NCBI GenBank assembly: GCA_024516035.1 | Contig: CM044966.1 | Coordinates: 1,115,296-1,179,295 of the forward strand | Direction of reading: 5' to 3' | Length of the DNA: 64,000 bases | DNA from: Bactericera cockerelli | Taxonomy: Eukaryota; Arthropoda; Insecta; Hemiptera; Triozidae | Part shown: positions 1 to 11,159 of the stretch, piece after piece | How positions within the stretch are numbered: position 1 is the stretch's first letter | Layout: the number at the start of each line of letters is the position of its first letter | Program-made: the position numbers and the translations under genes | The notes under the pieces: model-generated | The model's input: the letters and a program-made list of their open reading frames with translations, nothing else | What the model was told of the DNA's origin: nothing | Database searches by the model: none

Positions 1-227
1 TCACCAGCAGCACCATCATCATCATTGTTGTTATTAGTCCTGTTGTTGTTTTTGGTGTTGTTGTTGTTATTGTAGTTGTTGTTGTTACTGTAGTAAAGTA
101 AATTTAAAAAGATTAGTCTGAGAGGAGCTATTTAGCTAATGTTTTACAGATTTTTGTTTCAAGTTACCATGTATTTTTGTGCCAACCATTGTAATATTTT
201 TTGTTTAAAAATAAATACAATTATTTT

Positions 228-258
<31 letters not shown>

Positions 259-583
259 GTAAAGTTTTTGTTACTGTAGTAATTGTTGTTATTGTAGTAG
301 TAGTTGTTGTTATTATTGTCTTCGGTGTTTTTTTTCAGTAGTAACGATATTTCTCGTTGCATTTCAGTCACATCCATCACCGTGTTCTGTTTCCTACATC
401 CTGGACCACTACTCAGACGTCTGAAAGTTCTTTTAGCCAAGATCTGGAGCATTTTATAGTTTTTCGTGTCTTCCTCTTACTTGTAGATGTCTTTCTCAGT
501 TTTTTTTTTTTTTTTTTTTTTTTTATTCTCCTCTTTCTCTGTCTCACTTTACAACCTCTAAGTCACTCTTACTCTTACTCATA
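1..583. repeat. TTG/TTA microsatellite and a (TATC)n tail
   Basis: No gene is visible. TTG/TTA triplet repeats fill about 25-100 and return at 270-330. An A-rich stretch ending at about 225 runs into (TATC)n at 228-258, which looks like the 3' tail of a LINE. A run of about 25 T lies at 500-524. Short open frames here are low-complexity translation. Confidence 0.7.
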
Positions 584-956
584 TACAGGGTGGCCCATTT
601 TAAATGACGCACCCGTTTTACTCGGCCCCTGTTGGAGATACAGAAAATTTATTCTGAGGACTTTTTCATAACTCGGAAGGGGAAATCTTGTGGTGACCTT
701 GGATTTTTTCTCAAGGTCACCCTTCAAGGTCAGATCAAGGTCAACTTCATTTTCTTAAATAGAATGACCCATTTTTTATTTCATATTCGTAATCTACGTG
801 AATTTCTACATTCATTACACTATTTACTTGCTATCTCTCTATAGCCAATTAAAAAAGAAAAAAAAATTGAAATTTTCCGGAATGAACTTTTTTCTTCAAA
901 GACTGAATTCAATTGATTTGTGTGTTTGACTTTCTTCTTACCTGCTAACTTGGCAC

Positions 957-1139
957 CTATCGCCGCCGAAGTTGTTCGAACGTACCCCCATCGACCTCTA
1001 GACACATTTGAACGCGCCTCTCAAACTCCTCCACACTTTTCAACAACACAATCTCCGGTATTTGCTCACATGCTCTCTGGATTCTTTCCATCATGTCCTC
1101 GCGAGTAATTTTGTGATGATGTAATTTTGGCCAATTCAT
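957..1139 (-). pseudogene. Mariner-like transposase, C-terminal remnant
   Basis: About 60 codons ending just inside the left arm of foldback element 1. The peptide has [20 protein letters not shown], then a VEEFERR..MCLEVDGG segment and FEQL before the stop. This resembles the tail of insect mariner/Tc-type DDE transposases, where the helices after the catalytic core end in an R...C...G..FEHL pattern. The catalytic DDE core is absent, so this is a deletion derivative. The ATG at the start of the open frame is incidental. The assignment is by motif recognition, but the element's TA duplications support it. It would not make an active enzyme. Confidence 0.65.
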
Positions 1140-1208
1140 CTATTGATATTATTTTACATGATACTTACTACGTTGTAGCACATTTTCATTATTATTTCAA
1201 TTTTTTTT

Positions 1209-1353
1209 ACTTTCCTTATCCTATAATAAGGAAAGTATTGTATTCGTCGAAAATTTGACCTACCCAGTTTTTCACATTTCTGGACGAATCATAGCCTCAG
1301 GATACCAAAAAAGTTGTTTTCAGCCATTGGTCTGTGCGTCTGTCTGTCTGTCC

Positions 1354-1391
<38 letters not shown>

Positions 1392-1871
1392 GTGTGAACA
1401 GGATATCTCAAGAACGGTAAGAGCTAGAGACTTGAAATTTGTTATGCGAATTAATTTTATACACCAGACGAACCACGAAACTTTTGGTTGAAATCGGCCG
1501 CAAAATGCGGCCGCAGGGCCGCAAATATTGGCCGCAAGCGCCGCTTCTATGAATTGGTTAAAGATACAAAAAAAGTTAGAGAACAACATTTTCTTGGATT
1601 AGAAAAATAATAGGGGTCTCTTCTTATCATTTTTTTGATATCTTGAACTTTTTGACCTCGGCCCCAATTTACCGGTATTTTGGGGGGGACCCGCTTGGAC
1701 TAACTTTTTTATTATTCATCCTAGATGGGGATTGTGACATATCAAATCCAATGATTTTGAGATGCTGATTACGAATTCGCGTTTGATTTTTAGCTAACTG
1801 TTACCTTTGAGTCACCAGTGGCTTTTGGTCCTGTTCCCATTCCTAATATGATAAGGAAAGTCGTGTGATGT
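1209..1871 (+). repeat. Family I repeat nested in foldback element 1
   Basis: Begins near ACTTTCCTTAT and ends near ATAAGGAAAGTCGTGTGATG. Carries an expanded (GTCT)n microsatellite at 1327-1393. Another copy lies at 55511-55905, where the stretch from the GTCGAAAATTTGACC motif to GATATCTCAAGAACGGTAA matches closely but the microsatellite is short. Ends of the same family also flank foldback element 4. Confidence 0.7.
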
Positions 1872-2236
1872 TTACACCAGATTTTTTCTTTTTTAATTGG
1901 CTATAGAGAGATAGCAAGTAAATAGTGTAATGAATGTAGAAATTCACGTAAATTACGAATATGAAATAAAAAATGGGTCATTTTATTTAAGAAAATGAAG
2001 TTGACCTTGATCTGACCTTGAAGGGTGACCTTGAGAAAAAATCCAAGGTCACCACGAGATTTCCCCCTCCGAGTTATGAAAAAGTCCTCAGAGTAAATTT
2101 TCTGTATCTCCAACAGGGGCCGAGTAAAACGGGTGCGTCATTTAAAATGGGCCACCCTGTATGTATACTATCTATTTAGTTTTCTCTTTCTCTATCTCTC
2201 TCTTTTTCTCTCTCTCTGCCTCTCTCTAACTCTAAC

Positions 2237-3383
2237 TTGCTCTTGGAATTTTCAAACCTTATTAATACGGCCCTGGACCAAAGAAAATGTGTTGTGGTCA
2301 TATATTGCGACTTGAGCCTTGCTTTCGACACTATAGACCATACCATGCTGTTAAATAAGTTCCAGGAGGTAGGAATGACCCACCCTCTACTGTACAACTT
2401 CTTCCTCAATCGGAAACAAACAACACGCATTGGAGACAAAAAAAGTGAGAGTGAAAATATTCACCAGGGCCTGGTACAAGGTGGAATTAATTCCCCGACC
2501 TGGTTTAACATATACACCTACGATATACAATATGTGAAAATAAAAAACCGTCTTGAAAATGTTTGCCGATGACTCGTGCATCATCTCAATTCACAAAGAT
2601 GTTTCGACAGCAGTAAAAAATGCGCAGACCGACTTCATCGAACTTCAAAAATATTTTTATCACAACCACATATACCTTAATGAAAAGAAGACAGAAGCGA
2701 TGATTTTTGGTTTTGCCAGTAAACAGATCAATCTTACACCTTATCGTATCTACTGCCATAGTCGGGACTGCTTAGTAAGAGGAACATATGAACAGGGGTG
2801 CACGTGTCATCAGGCGGAATATAAAGAAAAAGTCAAATATCTCGGCATGCAAATCGACAGCGATTTTAAAATGAAAGATCATGTACATACCTTGAGCAAA
2901 AAACTAAGAATAGTTGATTATAAATTGAGAAAAACAAACTCAGATGGCCTTCCACTCAATACGAAAAAAACCATCTACTTCTCACTCATCGATTCACTGC
3001 TTAGATATGGATCTCCCTTGTACACATTCTCTCCACAATATGTTCAAACACCACTGAATAGAGCTCAACGCAGAATTCAGAAGTTCCTGTTTCATAATAA
3101 TAAAAAGATATCTATAATGACTCCACATCAGCTTTCCAAACAAATACTACTATGTTTAACCTTTCATAAGGAAGAATATAGACAGAGGACCGACCAACCT
3201 TATTCACTTCGCCAGCAGAGATTTAGACGGCCTCACGTTTATACTAAGCTCTATGGAGATCGCAGACTTGAGTATGTTATACCCAGTTTACTCAATCATT
3301 ACTGCCAGGACTTCCTAGATGAGAAAGATAAAATTATAGTGAAACAAAAGGTGAAGGAGAGTATACTGAAGGATGGAAAATAA
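2237..3383 (+). pseudogene. Non-LTR retrotransposon reverse transcriptase, 5'-truncated, frameshifted
   Basis: Two overlapping frames make one broken reverse transcriptase. The first (2237-2572) holds palm motif A, YCDLSLAFDTIDH, and motif B, QGLVQGGINSPTWFN. The second (2553-3383) starts at the catalytic FADDS, equivalent to the usual YADD box, and continues through the thumb to LLRYGSPLYTFSPQYV, PLNRAQRRIQKFLF and a C-terminal IPSLLNHYCQDFL. A frame change lies at about 2553-2572. No endonuclease or upstream fingers are present, so this is a 5'-truncated LINE insertion. Its C-terminal part is clearly related to the minus-strand fragment at 27096-27485. I cannot assign a clade securely; a Jockey/CR1-like group is possible. 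Confidence 0.88.
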
Positions 3384-3439
3384 TCTATGATCTAGTTAAT
3401 GTAAATATAATATAGAAAATAATGGTTCAATCGCACACA

Positions 3440-3531
3440 GATAAAAAAACCCTGCGTAACCAGGATTCGAACCCGAATATTTCCATTGTGCTCATAGGGG
3501 TAGAAACACTGGGTCTCGACTCCTTATCTCT
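3440..3531 (-). repeat. tRNA-like SINE head
   Basis: The minus strand contains a B-box-like GGTTCGAATCCTGG and a tRNA-sized segment, followed on that strand by an A-run. It sits just after the LINE at 2237-3383. The acceptor arms do not pair, so it is not a functional tRNA gene. No second copy was recognised here. Confidence 0.5.
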
Positions 3532-3784
3532 TAAGATTCTGCTCTAATTGCTGTATATAAATCTAGTTGAATATTTATTTATTTATTCTCATTGTTAGTG
3601 GGGCCTTATGAACGCCTATTTGAACTTACCTATTTGAACACTTGATTACTTTATATATTTACATTTCTTTTTTAATATTGTTGATTATAGATATACTCGT
3701 ATGACATACATAGATATACAGGATAAATCTTGCTTAGAAAAAATTTGCACAATTGTAAAATTATTATATTATTCTTTTAAATTT
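3532..3784. other. No gene seen; AT-rich spacer
   Basis: AT-rich unique-looking DNA between two retroelement remnants. No conserved motif or open frame was recognised. Confidence 0.5.
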
Positions 3785-3896
3785 AGAGGAGAGCCCACCT
3801 CCAAATAAGGTAGACTTATCTTAGGAGGTGATTATAATAATGTATAAAATATGATTCATGCAAATAAAGAAAATATTCAAAAAAAAAAAATTCTCT
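3785..3896 (+). repeat. LINE 3' tail, family L
   Basis: A segment with GACTTATCTTAGGAGGTG, an AATAAAG signal and a terminal A-run. It matches the tails at 6178-6275, 23712-23800, 26645-26745 (minus strand) and 56540-56665, which share CAGAAGTT, CTTAGCTTAGGAGAT and an AATAAA-type signal. Confidence 0.55.
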
Positions 3897-4110
3897 ACTT
3901 CTTTTCTCTCTCTACTTCTCTCTTTCTTCCATCTCTTTCGCCCTACAGTGTATCGCTCTCTCCTTATCTCTCTCTCCTTCTTTCTATCCATTTCGCTTTC
4001 TTTCTCTTGTTCTCTTCTTTTCTTTTTTCTTTCTCCCCATCTCTTTCTCCCCATCTCTTTTTCCCTTTCTCTCATTCATCTCTCCCTATCTCTTTGTCTG
4101 TCTTGACTGA
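3897..4110. repeat. CT-rich low-complexity tract
   Basis: Nearly pure pyrimidine on the + strand. The open frames on both strands are artefacts of composition. Confidence 0.85.
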
Positions 4111-4504
4111 AAATCTTATGTTATTACTACCTACTTGTTTCACCTATTCCTGTATTGTATCAGAGTGTATCACCTGTCTTGACTTTTTTATAATTATTCT
4201 CTCTCTCTCTCTCTTCATTAATGTTTCACGATTGCCCCTCTTTCATGTTTCGGCTCATCACACTTACATCTTTTATTTTTGATTTTGCCAAACCAATTCT
4301 AAATATGAAGTTTTTGTAAATTGTAAACTACGACTACTTGTTGTGAATAAATAAATCTATTGTTAATATGAAGTTGGGCAGGTATTTGTTATATTTATAT
4401 TGTAATTTTTAAGCTTCTAAGTCTAATTATTGTAATTTGATCCAACCCTTTTTCAGTAAATAATATCACAAATAAAAATATATTTAATTCTTTGAATTTA
4501 AGTC

Positions 4505-4960
4505 TTTCCCTGTACTTATTTTTTTTCTCTCTCTCTCTTTTACCTCTTTTCCGTACTTTTTCTACATTGCTAAGTCTGTTTTTCTTTGGGTTTATGCATT
4601 AGTTTTCTTGGTTTCATATTTCCTGATGGTTCTCAGTACTTACTGAAACCCTTAACCGTCTCATTTCCTTTTCATCTTTCTTTCACGTTCTTTTTTTTCC
4701 CTCCTTCTCTCTCTCTCTCTCTTTCTCTCTCTATCTTTCTCTGTCTCACTCTATCTGTCTCTTTATCTTTATGTCTCTCTCTCTCTTTCTGTCTCTCTTT
4801 CTCTCTCTCTCTCTCACCTCTCTCTCTCACCTCTCATCCCTTTCTCTCTCTCTTTCTCTCACCTATTTCCTTTTTCTCTCTTCTCTCTTTATCTCTCTGA
4901 CTCTCTCTCTCTCTCTCTCTTTCTCTCTCTATCTTTTTCTCTCTGTGAGAGGAAGATGGA
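4505..4960. repeat. (CT)n-rich tract
   Basis: Interrupted CT dinucleotide repeats, mostly 4685-4945. Ser/Leu-only frames here are spurious. Confidence 0.88.
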
Positions 4961-4984
4961 AAAACCGGTCATTCAAGTATTGAG

Positions 4985-5063
4985 TAGAAAAATTCCTGTC
5001 GTGTTGGGGATCGAACCCAGATCACCTTGCGTGCAAGCCTACTACGCTACACCACGGTGACTT
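4985..5063 (-). repeat. SINE family B, head only
   Basis: The minus strand reads GTCACCGTGG at the start and has a B-box GGTTCGATCCCC. The same head begins the copies at 13788 (+) and 44475 (-). No acceptor-stem pairing is seen, so it is a tRNA-derived SINE rather than a tRNA gene. Confidence 0.68.
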
Positions 5064-5079
5064 CTCCTTCTATTTATAT

Positions 5080-5084
5080 TCCCA

Positions 5085-5115
<31 letters not shown>

Positions 5116-5118
5116 ATC

Positions 5119-5191
<73 letters not shown>

Positions 5192-5850
5192 ATCTCTCAC
5201 ACTCCTTCTATCTATCTAATTTCCTGTCAATTTTCCGTCCTTCAATCACTATTAAAATTTCAGCTTTTATCTCTGTTCTGCCGGAATACCGATGAAACTT
5301 CCTTCCTTTCTCTTCCTCTTTTTCTCTTTCTCCCTCTTCCTTCCTCTCTCTCTTCCTCTCTCTCTCTTTCTCTCTCCTTTTTCCCAGTATTATTATTCTC
5401 TCTCTCACTTTTTTCCCATAATGTCTCTCTTTCTCTCCCCTTCTTTTTCTCTTTCTCTCTCTCTCTCCCTTTCTCTCCCTCTCTTTATTTTCCCCTCTCT
5501 TTCTAACCCTGTATCTTTCTCTCCGCTTTTCTCTCTCTCTCTCTCTCTCTCTTTCTTTCCCTCTCTCAATCTTGTTTACTCATTATTTTCCTCACTTTAT
5601 ATCTAGTTCTCTCCATTTCCTATTTTTTTTCATAAAATTACCTCTCTCTCTCCCTCTTTCTGTCCATTTCTCCTTCTTTCTTTTTCTTTATCTCTCTTCT
5701 CCTCTCTTTTATTTTACCTCTCTTAATCTAGTTTAGTCTTTAACTTCACTTTATCTCTTTCTCTCTCCATTTCCAATTTTTCATAAAATTACCTCTCTCT
5801 CCCCTAATCTCTCTCTCACTCTCTCATTTTCCATGCGATATTGAGTTTTG
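5080..5850. repeat. (CT)n microsatellite and CT-rich tract
   Basis: An almost perfect (CT)n array at 5085-5197, then CT-rich low-complexity DNA with short interruptions to about 5830. The long Ser/Leu frames across it are not genes. Confidence 0.9.
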
Positions 5851-6177
5851 GAACAAGAAATTTCAAAAATGAGCCATTCTTTCTCAATAATATATGTAGT
5901 ATGCCTCTTTCGCTCTCTTTGGCAATTAGGCATATTTCAATATAATTAATGAGGGTTTCATGTACTGAAGTTTTATACTTACGTAGATATTTCAAAATAT
6001 AATTTACGATTATGTATTGAAGTTTTATAATTACTTAGGTAGATATTTCAAAATATAAATTACGATTATTTATATTGAAATATGGTATTTTACAAACTCT
6101 ATGTCACTCTTATTCACATAATATAATTATATATTATGTCTCTACTCTTCTATCTCCTTCTCTCTTTCTCTCTTCTT
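5851..6177. other. AT-rich spacer with a local duplication
   Basis: No gene seen. A segment of about 60 bp containing AGATATTTCAAAATATAA and TTACGATTAT is duplicated in tandem at about 5980-6075. Confidence 0.55.
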
Positions 6178-6275
6178 CCTCAGAAGTTTGCATAAGCTTA
6201 GGAGATATTATTAAGAAATATCAGTATTGTACAAATAAGAAGAACTATTTTATTCAATTCAATTCAAATTATTTT
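6178..6275 (+). repeat. LINE 3' tail, family L, with (AATTC)n
   Basis: Contains CAGAAGTTTGCATAAGCTTA, GGAGAT and TTGTACAAATAAG, then ends in AATTC repeats at about 6257-6275. This matches the tail at 56540-56665, which ends in the same pentamer. Confidence 0.6.
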
Positions 6276-7975
6276 TCCTCTTTTTCCCCCTACGGTGTAT
6301 AGGGGGCTATGGTGATGTGTTATTGTCTTCTGGCCTGACATAACAGACATCTGAGCTGCTTCACTTTGTCCAGTGCTAGGATACAAATATTACCTGAAAT
6401 CAGAGAAAAAATTTAATTTATTATTACCCATTTTATTATTTTGTTTTTCTACATTATTATTTATTTTTATCAAACCTCCTTCAACTCGAATAGAACTTGA
6501 GGCACGAACGACCATAATATATGTAGGTTTAAGAGCCTAATTAGAAAAAAAGAATATTTTTTAATCAAATGCTGTTTAAAAATAAAACGGGTATGCTTGA
6601 AATATTTAGTCGAATTTTATTATAAAATTTTGACCGAAACAGCAGGATACTTACATGTTCGGGGAATTTGATTGGTTCGAGTTAGGAAAATATAACAAGG
6701 TCATTTCAGAGATCAATAACAGATGAAATTTCTATAATCAGCTATACAGGGTGGACCAAAAAAACGTTTACACCCGTTAATGGTAGATTACTGACGACAT
6801 TTCCAGGCCGGATCTGGAATCCGTTTTTTCGGATTCGCCTTCGTAACTGCACAAAGTGATTTTTTGTAACTTTCCAAAAAAGTCCGACTTTGGCTTATTC
6901 TTCGGGTCAGTGCTTTGTTTCTGTTTAAGATGAGTTGATTCTGAACAGTTCTGCAGAAAGCCAACAAAATTTCGATGTTTTAAGCTACACTATTTTGTTT
7001 TTTACGGTTTGGTTTGTCATATTTTTTCACACCTGAACAGAAAAAAAACACACGAAAAAACTTTTTTACTAAATAAAACACTCGACATTTGTCCGAACAA
7101 ATTTTGGCACAGACACGGGCAAGTTTGATAAAAGTTGGCGGCCGCCCCGAGGATGCTAAAAAATAATTTTACGATTTTTTATCACGTGATCTTCTGGGAA
7201 AAATTATTAGATGTTTGCCAAAAACTCTTCAAAATTCCCAAGAGTTTTCTAGCTGTAGACTGTGTAAGGGCGTCTTGTATTGTTTACAAAATTTGTTTAC
7301 ATTGCTGTTTTTGAATACCGCGGTCTTACATGTCTTCATCAGCCAGTTTAGGAAATTTCAAATAATAGTTTTCGTGCTTTTCAGATTGTCAGTGGTGTTA
7401 GCTAGATGTGCTAGTGCTAAGAGAATTAGTCGTATGACCGATGTTCAATTCTCGACGATCAATATTTTTTTAATTATCAAAAAAAATCTGATGGAATATT
7501 TTATTCATACCTGTATCTGACTTGTTGTAACACCAACAACTTATGGTTTTTTTTGGAGGTAATACCATATGTAAATTGAGTTATATCAGATACTATTGGT
7601 ATCATAATTCACATAATTATTATTCATGTAAGACCCTTAGAGACTGCCTTGATAATGGATGGTTTTTCTTATGCTTCCCTAAGAGAGAAAATAAACTGTT
7701 GAATTTTCCTAACGAAAGTAGAGTTCATAAAATAATGCCAGGTAAATATGTAGGTAGGTTCTTCTATCATAAACAATACTAATTAAATAACAAATATTTA
7801 CCCTTACCGACTGCCAACTTCTAATAGAAATCCTGAAACTTCTAATAGAAAAACAAGATAATATAAATTTTGTAAAATGAATAAAATTTTATTATGTTTT
7901 ATACTATTTGGGTATAATCAAAAAGGTATTAAAAATAAACATTTTGTCTGAGTATGTTCAATGAGAAACGATTAG

Positions 7976-8043
7976 AAGCGCACGATTAGCTCAGTGGTAA
8001 GCTAGTCACTTGCCATGCGGAAGATCCCACCCGGGTCCGAACG
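7976..8043 (+). repeat. SINE family A, tRNA-Gly-like head
   Basis: Contains the A-box TTAGCTCAGTGG and CTTGCCATGCGGAAG, with a decayed B-box. It matches the heads at 10823, 35978 and 52790 (minus strand). It abuts the transposase remnant inside foldback element 2. Confidence 0.65.
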
Positions 8044-8244
8044 CCAGAGACAGCAAATCATGTTCCGTCTAATGTTGCGGAATATTTCAGGTTTTTCTGT
8101 CAGGTCATCAAATGCCAACAGGATTCTTGCTACCAGATTCTGCTACTCTTGCGTCTCCACTGGTATTTCGTAAACTATGTTTTTCACGTGATCCCAAATG
8201 TTCCTGTTGGCAGCTCCATATTCTGCCGAATGCAAATCTGCCAT
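8044..8244 (-). pseudogene. Mariner-like transposase, C-terminal remnant
   Basis: On the minus strand from 8244 a frame reads NIWDHVKNIVYEIPVE, then one in-frame stop, then LVARILLAFDD and PEIFRNIRRNM. This is the familiar order at the end of mariner-like transposases: last catalytic region, a W..VK..VY..P motif, then LVARI and an F..VR.NM.RRC helix. Only about 65 codons survive and the catalytic core is missing. Its place between the TA-flanked arms of foldback element 2 supports the call. It resembles the remnant in element 1 (957-1139) in its spacing of RI, A and R...C residues, but the two elements differ at their termini. Confidence 0.68.
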
Positions 8245-8509
8245 TTCAGCATCCGAATAATAATTATTATGTAATTTGTACTAAAAAAACTCAAGAAGTT
8301 TAAAAATAATATTTCATAGAATGCAGAAAAATATGCTTGAAAACTATCATCGAGAAACAAACAATCATTCATTTGACTGGCCTTTAATTAATTCCAAGGA
8401 AAATAATTATCAGACATAAATAGCTAATTACTCTTTGAGTACAAGACGACCTTACACGGTCAACACTTTTAAGATTTTGAACATCATTTTTTGAGACTTA
8501 CCTGGTTCG
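8245..8509. other. Loop DNA of foldback element 2
   Basis: AT-rich interior sequence before the right arm. No further gene or motif recognised. Confidence 0.4.
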
Positions 8510-9299
8510 GTTTCCCAGAAGATCACGTGATAAAAAATCGTAAAATTATTTTTTAGCATCCTTGGGGTGGCTGCCAACTTTTATCAAACTTGCCCATGTC
8601 TGTGCCAAAATTTGCTCGGGAAAATCTTGAGTGTTTCAAAGTGTAAAAAACTTACATGAGAATTTTTTTTCTATTCAGGTGTCAAAAAAGATGCCAAACC
8701 AAATCGTAAAAAACAAAGTAGTGTAGCTAGAAACATTTAAATTTTGTTGGCTTTCTGAAGAAATGTTCAGAATCAACTCATCTTGAACAGAAACAAAGCA
8801 CTGACCCGAAGAATAAGCCAAAGTCGGACTTTTTTGGAAAGTTACAAAAAATCACTTTGTGCAGTTACGAAGGCGAATCCGAAAAAACGGATTCCAGATC
8901 CGGCCTGGAAATGTCGTCAGTAATCTACCATTAACGGGTGTAAACGTTTTTTTGGTCCACCCTGTATATATATTTGTGTTGGTCTCTTTTGATTGGTTCT
9001 TAACTCGTCTCATTTCGAAAATAAATTTAAAATACAGATTCAAAATTTGGCGCTCTCAATTAATATTCCATTTATCAAAAGGACGCAGAATGAGAACCAA
9101 TCAGGAGCTGCATAGAATATCCGTTTGTTCTAAAATATCCGTTTGTGGGGACTCGGTTATATCTGGACAAACGGATATTCCACTGTTTGTTTACATTTTG
9201 AGAGAAACAGTCGATAAACTGTGCATTTTATTATAACTGTTTGCTATGTTCCGTTCAAAAATGTATAATGAAAATAAAATTTGATTTTTGTAGTTGATA

Positions 9300-9349
9300 T
9301 TTTTTTCTCTCTCTCTATTTCTCTCTCTCTCTCTCTCTCTCTATTTCTC

Positions 9350-9391
<42 letters not shown>

Positions 9392-9418
9392 CCTCTCTCC
9401 GTCTCTCTCTGTCTTTCC
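9300..9418. repeat. (CT)n microsatellite
   Basis: Interrupted CT dinucleotide array immediately after the end of the family H copy. Confidence 0.9.
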
Positions 9419-9689
9419 ACTTGGATAGCCTTGAAACTAGTTTTTTATGATGCTTTTTTAGATTTTAAAAGCTTTTGAAATATCAATAGAACACGAATTT
9501 TAATTGATTGATATCAAAAATTATTATAATCAAAACAAGAGTTTAAACCTTTTTTCATAAATTTCATGTTGGTACTTAAAAAATGCATTATGAATCTGAT
9601 ATTAAAATTGTTTTTGTAACGTCAAGTTTCAACTTGGTCAATTACTGTCAAAATTTCGAAATTCAGAAATCGGATTATTATTATAGCAC

Positions 9690-9886
9690 ACTTAAATGGA
9701 AGACAACCACCAGGCGAGGTTAATGCTCAAAGTATTTTCTACCCCCCCACCCTCAGAGTCTTATTTTGTGGTCATTATATCAAATAAATGAGGAAAAATT
9801 CATGTACTGGGTGGGATTCGAACTAACGGACCCCTACGCTACCTGGATTACCAGACTATATCCACTTGACTACCTGTGCATGAATT
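9690..9886 (-). repeat. SINE family E
   Basis: On the minus strand the tRNA-like head starts at about 9886, has a B-box GGTTCGAATCCCACC-like motif at about 9822, and runs to a body with GAGCATTAACCTCGCCTGGT. It closely matches 17470-17677. Confidence 0.72.
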
Positions 9887-10062
9887 CCTGAATGAGGCAG
9901 AATATTCACTCAAATAAACTCTTCCGCCCATCCATTGTTTTGGCCTGAGGAATATTGATAGTTATATTATGGGAGGCGCCTCATTGAGTCCCGTCTGGAT
10001 TTGTCCCTTTTTGTCGATGCTTCATTGAGTCCCAAGGTTTGGAACGGTTGAAGTTATCGTAC

Positions 10063-10318
10063 CACTCATTGAGTCCCGTACATAATTAATACCTATTTTT
10101 CCTTATACATAAACTTGTACATAGAAGATCATATTATTTGTCAGTCAGTTGGGTCAGTCCTCCTCTAAAAAATTAGAACACTCTTTTCATTTTTTATTAA
10201 GAAGTCTTGTTTTTTTTTTTATTCATTGAGCAGGTACCTCAGACATATGGTCTGAGGTACCTGCTAAAATTACGGGACTCAATGACATGAAAAAAAGGTC
10301 AACGGGACTCAATGAGTG
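10063..10318. mobile_element. 256-bp MITE with CACTCATTGAGTCCCGT ends
   Basis: The terminal inverted repeats are 17 bp (CACTCATTGAGTCCCGT and its complement), flanked by TAC on both sides (10060-10062, 10319-10321). The interior holds a hairpin at 10230-10264 with perfect 15-base arms (GCAGGTACCTCAGAC) and a 5-base loop, plus another inverted copy of the terminal motif near 10272. Two further TCATTGAGTCCC copies lie outside, at about 9980 and 10022. A 3-bp duplication would suit a Harbinger-like origin, but this is not certain. Confidence 0.65.
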
Positions 10319-10339
10319 TACGTCCTTATATTATATCCC

Positions 10340-10820
10340 CCAGAATCAGGCATGAACAGAACTGGATGATATGAAATTTTCAAACTCGCATCCATTTCTC
10401 TGCACCACCCTGTATGCTTGGAAGTTAAACAGAAAAGGGAATTGCCTCCGAGGTAGAAACCACGAGCAATGAATGAATTCACCGCTAATAAAACGAAAAG
10501 TTACCTCGATAAAAAAAACTTACCTTTTAGGTTACCTCGAATGAAAAAAACTTAACTTTTCCCCCGTACCCTGTAAACTAAATCATAGAAAATCTTGAAA
10601 ACAATAGAACGCAAAAACTAACTTTGTTTACCAACCTAGAAGGTAAAAAGTTTCTTTGAAAATATAGCTGTAGGCGAAAGACTATTCCCATGAGTTGAGA
10701 ATTTTTTGTTGGTCTTCAGGCCGGATTGAAATGATGCATTATCAGCGGCGTATTCATGGCACGTTGATAAACCAGTTCTCATTCAGTCCCTGAAGTTAAG
10801 CTACTTCGAGCGAGGTTACG
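10340..10820. other. No gene seen; decayed repeats
   Basis: Contains an isolated CACCCTGTATG at about 10405, which may be a lone terminus of a CAGGGTG element, and a local repeat of TTACCTCGA...AAAAAACTTA at 10500-10560. No coding signal. Confidence 0.45.
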
Positions 10821-10822
10821 AC

Positions 10823-11120
10823 TAGGGTTAGCTCAGTGGTTAAGCACTCGATTGGCATGTCCCGTGTTCGATCCCCCGAGCCGACAAAAAATTTGTACTC
10901 AAAATTTGGTTACAGTTGTTTGTAAGGGATACCTTCCGGTGCGCTCGTGTTGACCCAACACCTAAATGGGAAGTATTGTGTCACTTCTCACTCATAAGAA
11001 GGAAGGCATACTACGGGATGGGCAGGCTGCAACACAGACCAGAAGGATCTATAGTAGCTCCTGTTTCATGGCTACGAAATAAAAAAACCTCATCTTTAAT
11101 AAAATAAAAAAAATAAAATA
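10823..11120 (+). repeat. SINE family A, apparently full length
   Basis: The tRNA-like head has A-box TTAGCTCAGTGGTTAAGCAC and B-box GTTCGATCCCCCG. The body contains GATACCTTCCGGTGCGCTCG, CTACGGGATGGGCAGGCTGC and TCCTGTTTCATGGCTACGAA, and ends in an A-rich tail. The body matches the minus-strand copies at 52496-52790 and 25905-26100. The open frame across it is incidental. Confidence 0.75.
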
Positions 11121-11154
11121 ATTTTTGCAGTTGATTTTTTTCTCACTCTCGGTC

Positions 11155-11159
11155 GTTAT

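Larger units (their letters stand above)
586..2159. mobile_element. Long-TIR foldback element 1 (Tc1/mariner-type)
   Basis: Both ends read CAGGGTGGCCCATTTT inwards and are flanked by TA (584-585 and 2160-2161), the target duplication expected of Tc1/mariner/IS630 elements. The arms, about 586-860 and 1884-2159, are near-identical inverted copies of roughly 275 bp, far longer than ordinary mariner ends. The interior keeps a transposase C-terminal remnant at 957-1139 on the minus strand and a nested family I repeat at 1209-1871. No full transposase is present, so the copy is non-autonomous. Confidence 0.88.
6747..8964. mobile_element. Long-TIR foldback element 2 (Tc1/mariner-type)
   Basis: The ends read CAGGGTGGACCAAAAAAACG inwards and are flanked by TA (6745-6746, 8965-8966). 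The arms are about 455 bp (6747-7201 and 8510-8964), inverted and highly similar. The loop holds a SINE head at 7976-8043 and a minus-strand transposase remnant at 8044-8244. The paralogous family H copy at 51.4-52.1 kb lacks this insertion and so gives the empty site. Other loop frames, such as 7215-7520 and 7543-7782, have no recognisable domain. Confidence 0.88.
6608..9292. mobile_element. Family H MITE, copy 1, split by foldback element 2
   Basis: Two pieces (about 6608-6746 and 8967-9292) match, in order and orientation, the two outer parts of 51379-52109. Shared landmarks are TATAACAAGGTCATTTCAGAG, ATTCAAAATTTGGCG, GACGCAGAATGAGAACCAATC and a closing TATAATAAAATTTGATTTTT-like end. The intact family would be roughly 450 bp with terminal inverted repeats containing GAAACGGAACAG. 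The copy is interrupted exactly at TA by foldback element 2. Confidence 0.8.

Noticed and set aside
7215..7782. Frames of 101 and 79 residues inside foldback element 2
   Set aside because: No recognisable motif, biased AT-rich codons, and they lie in loop DNA of a non-autonomous element.
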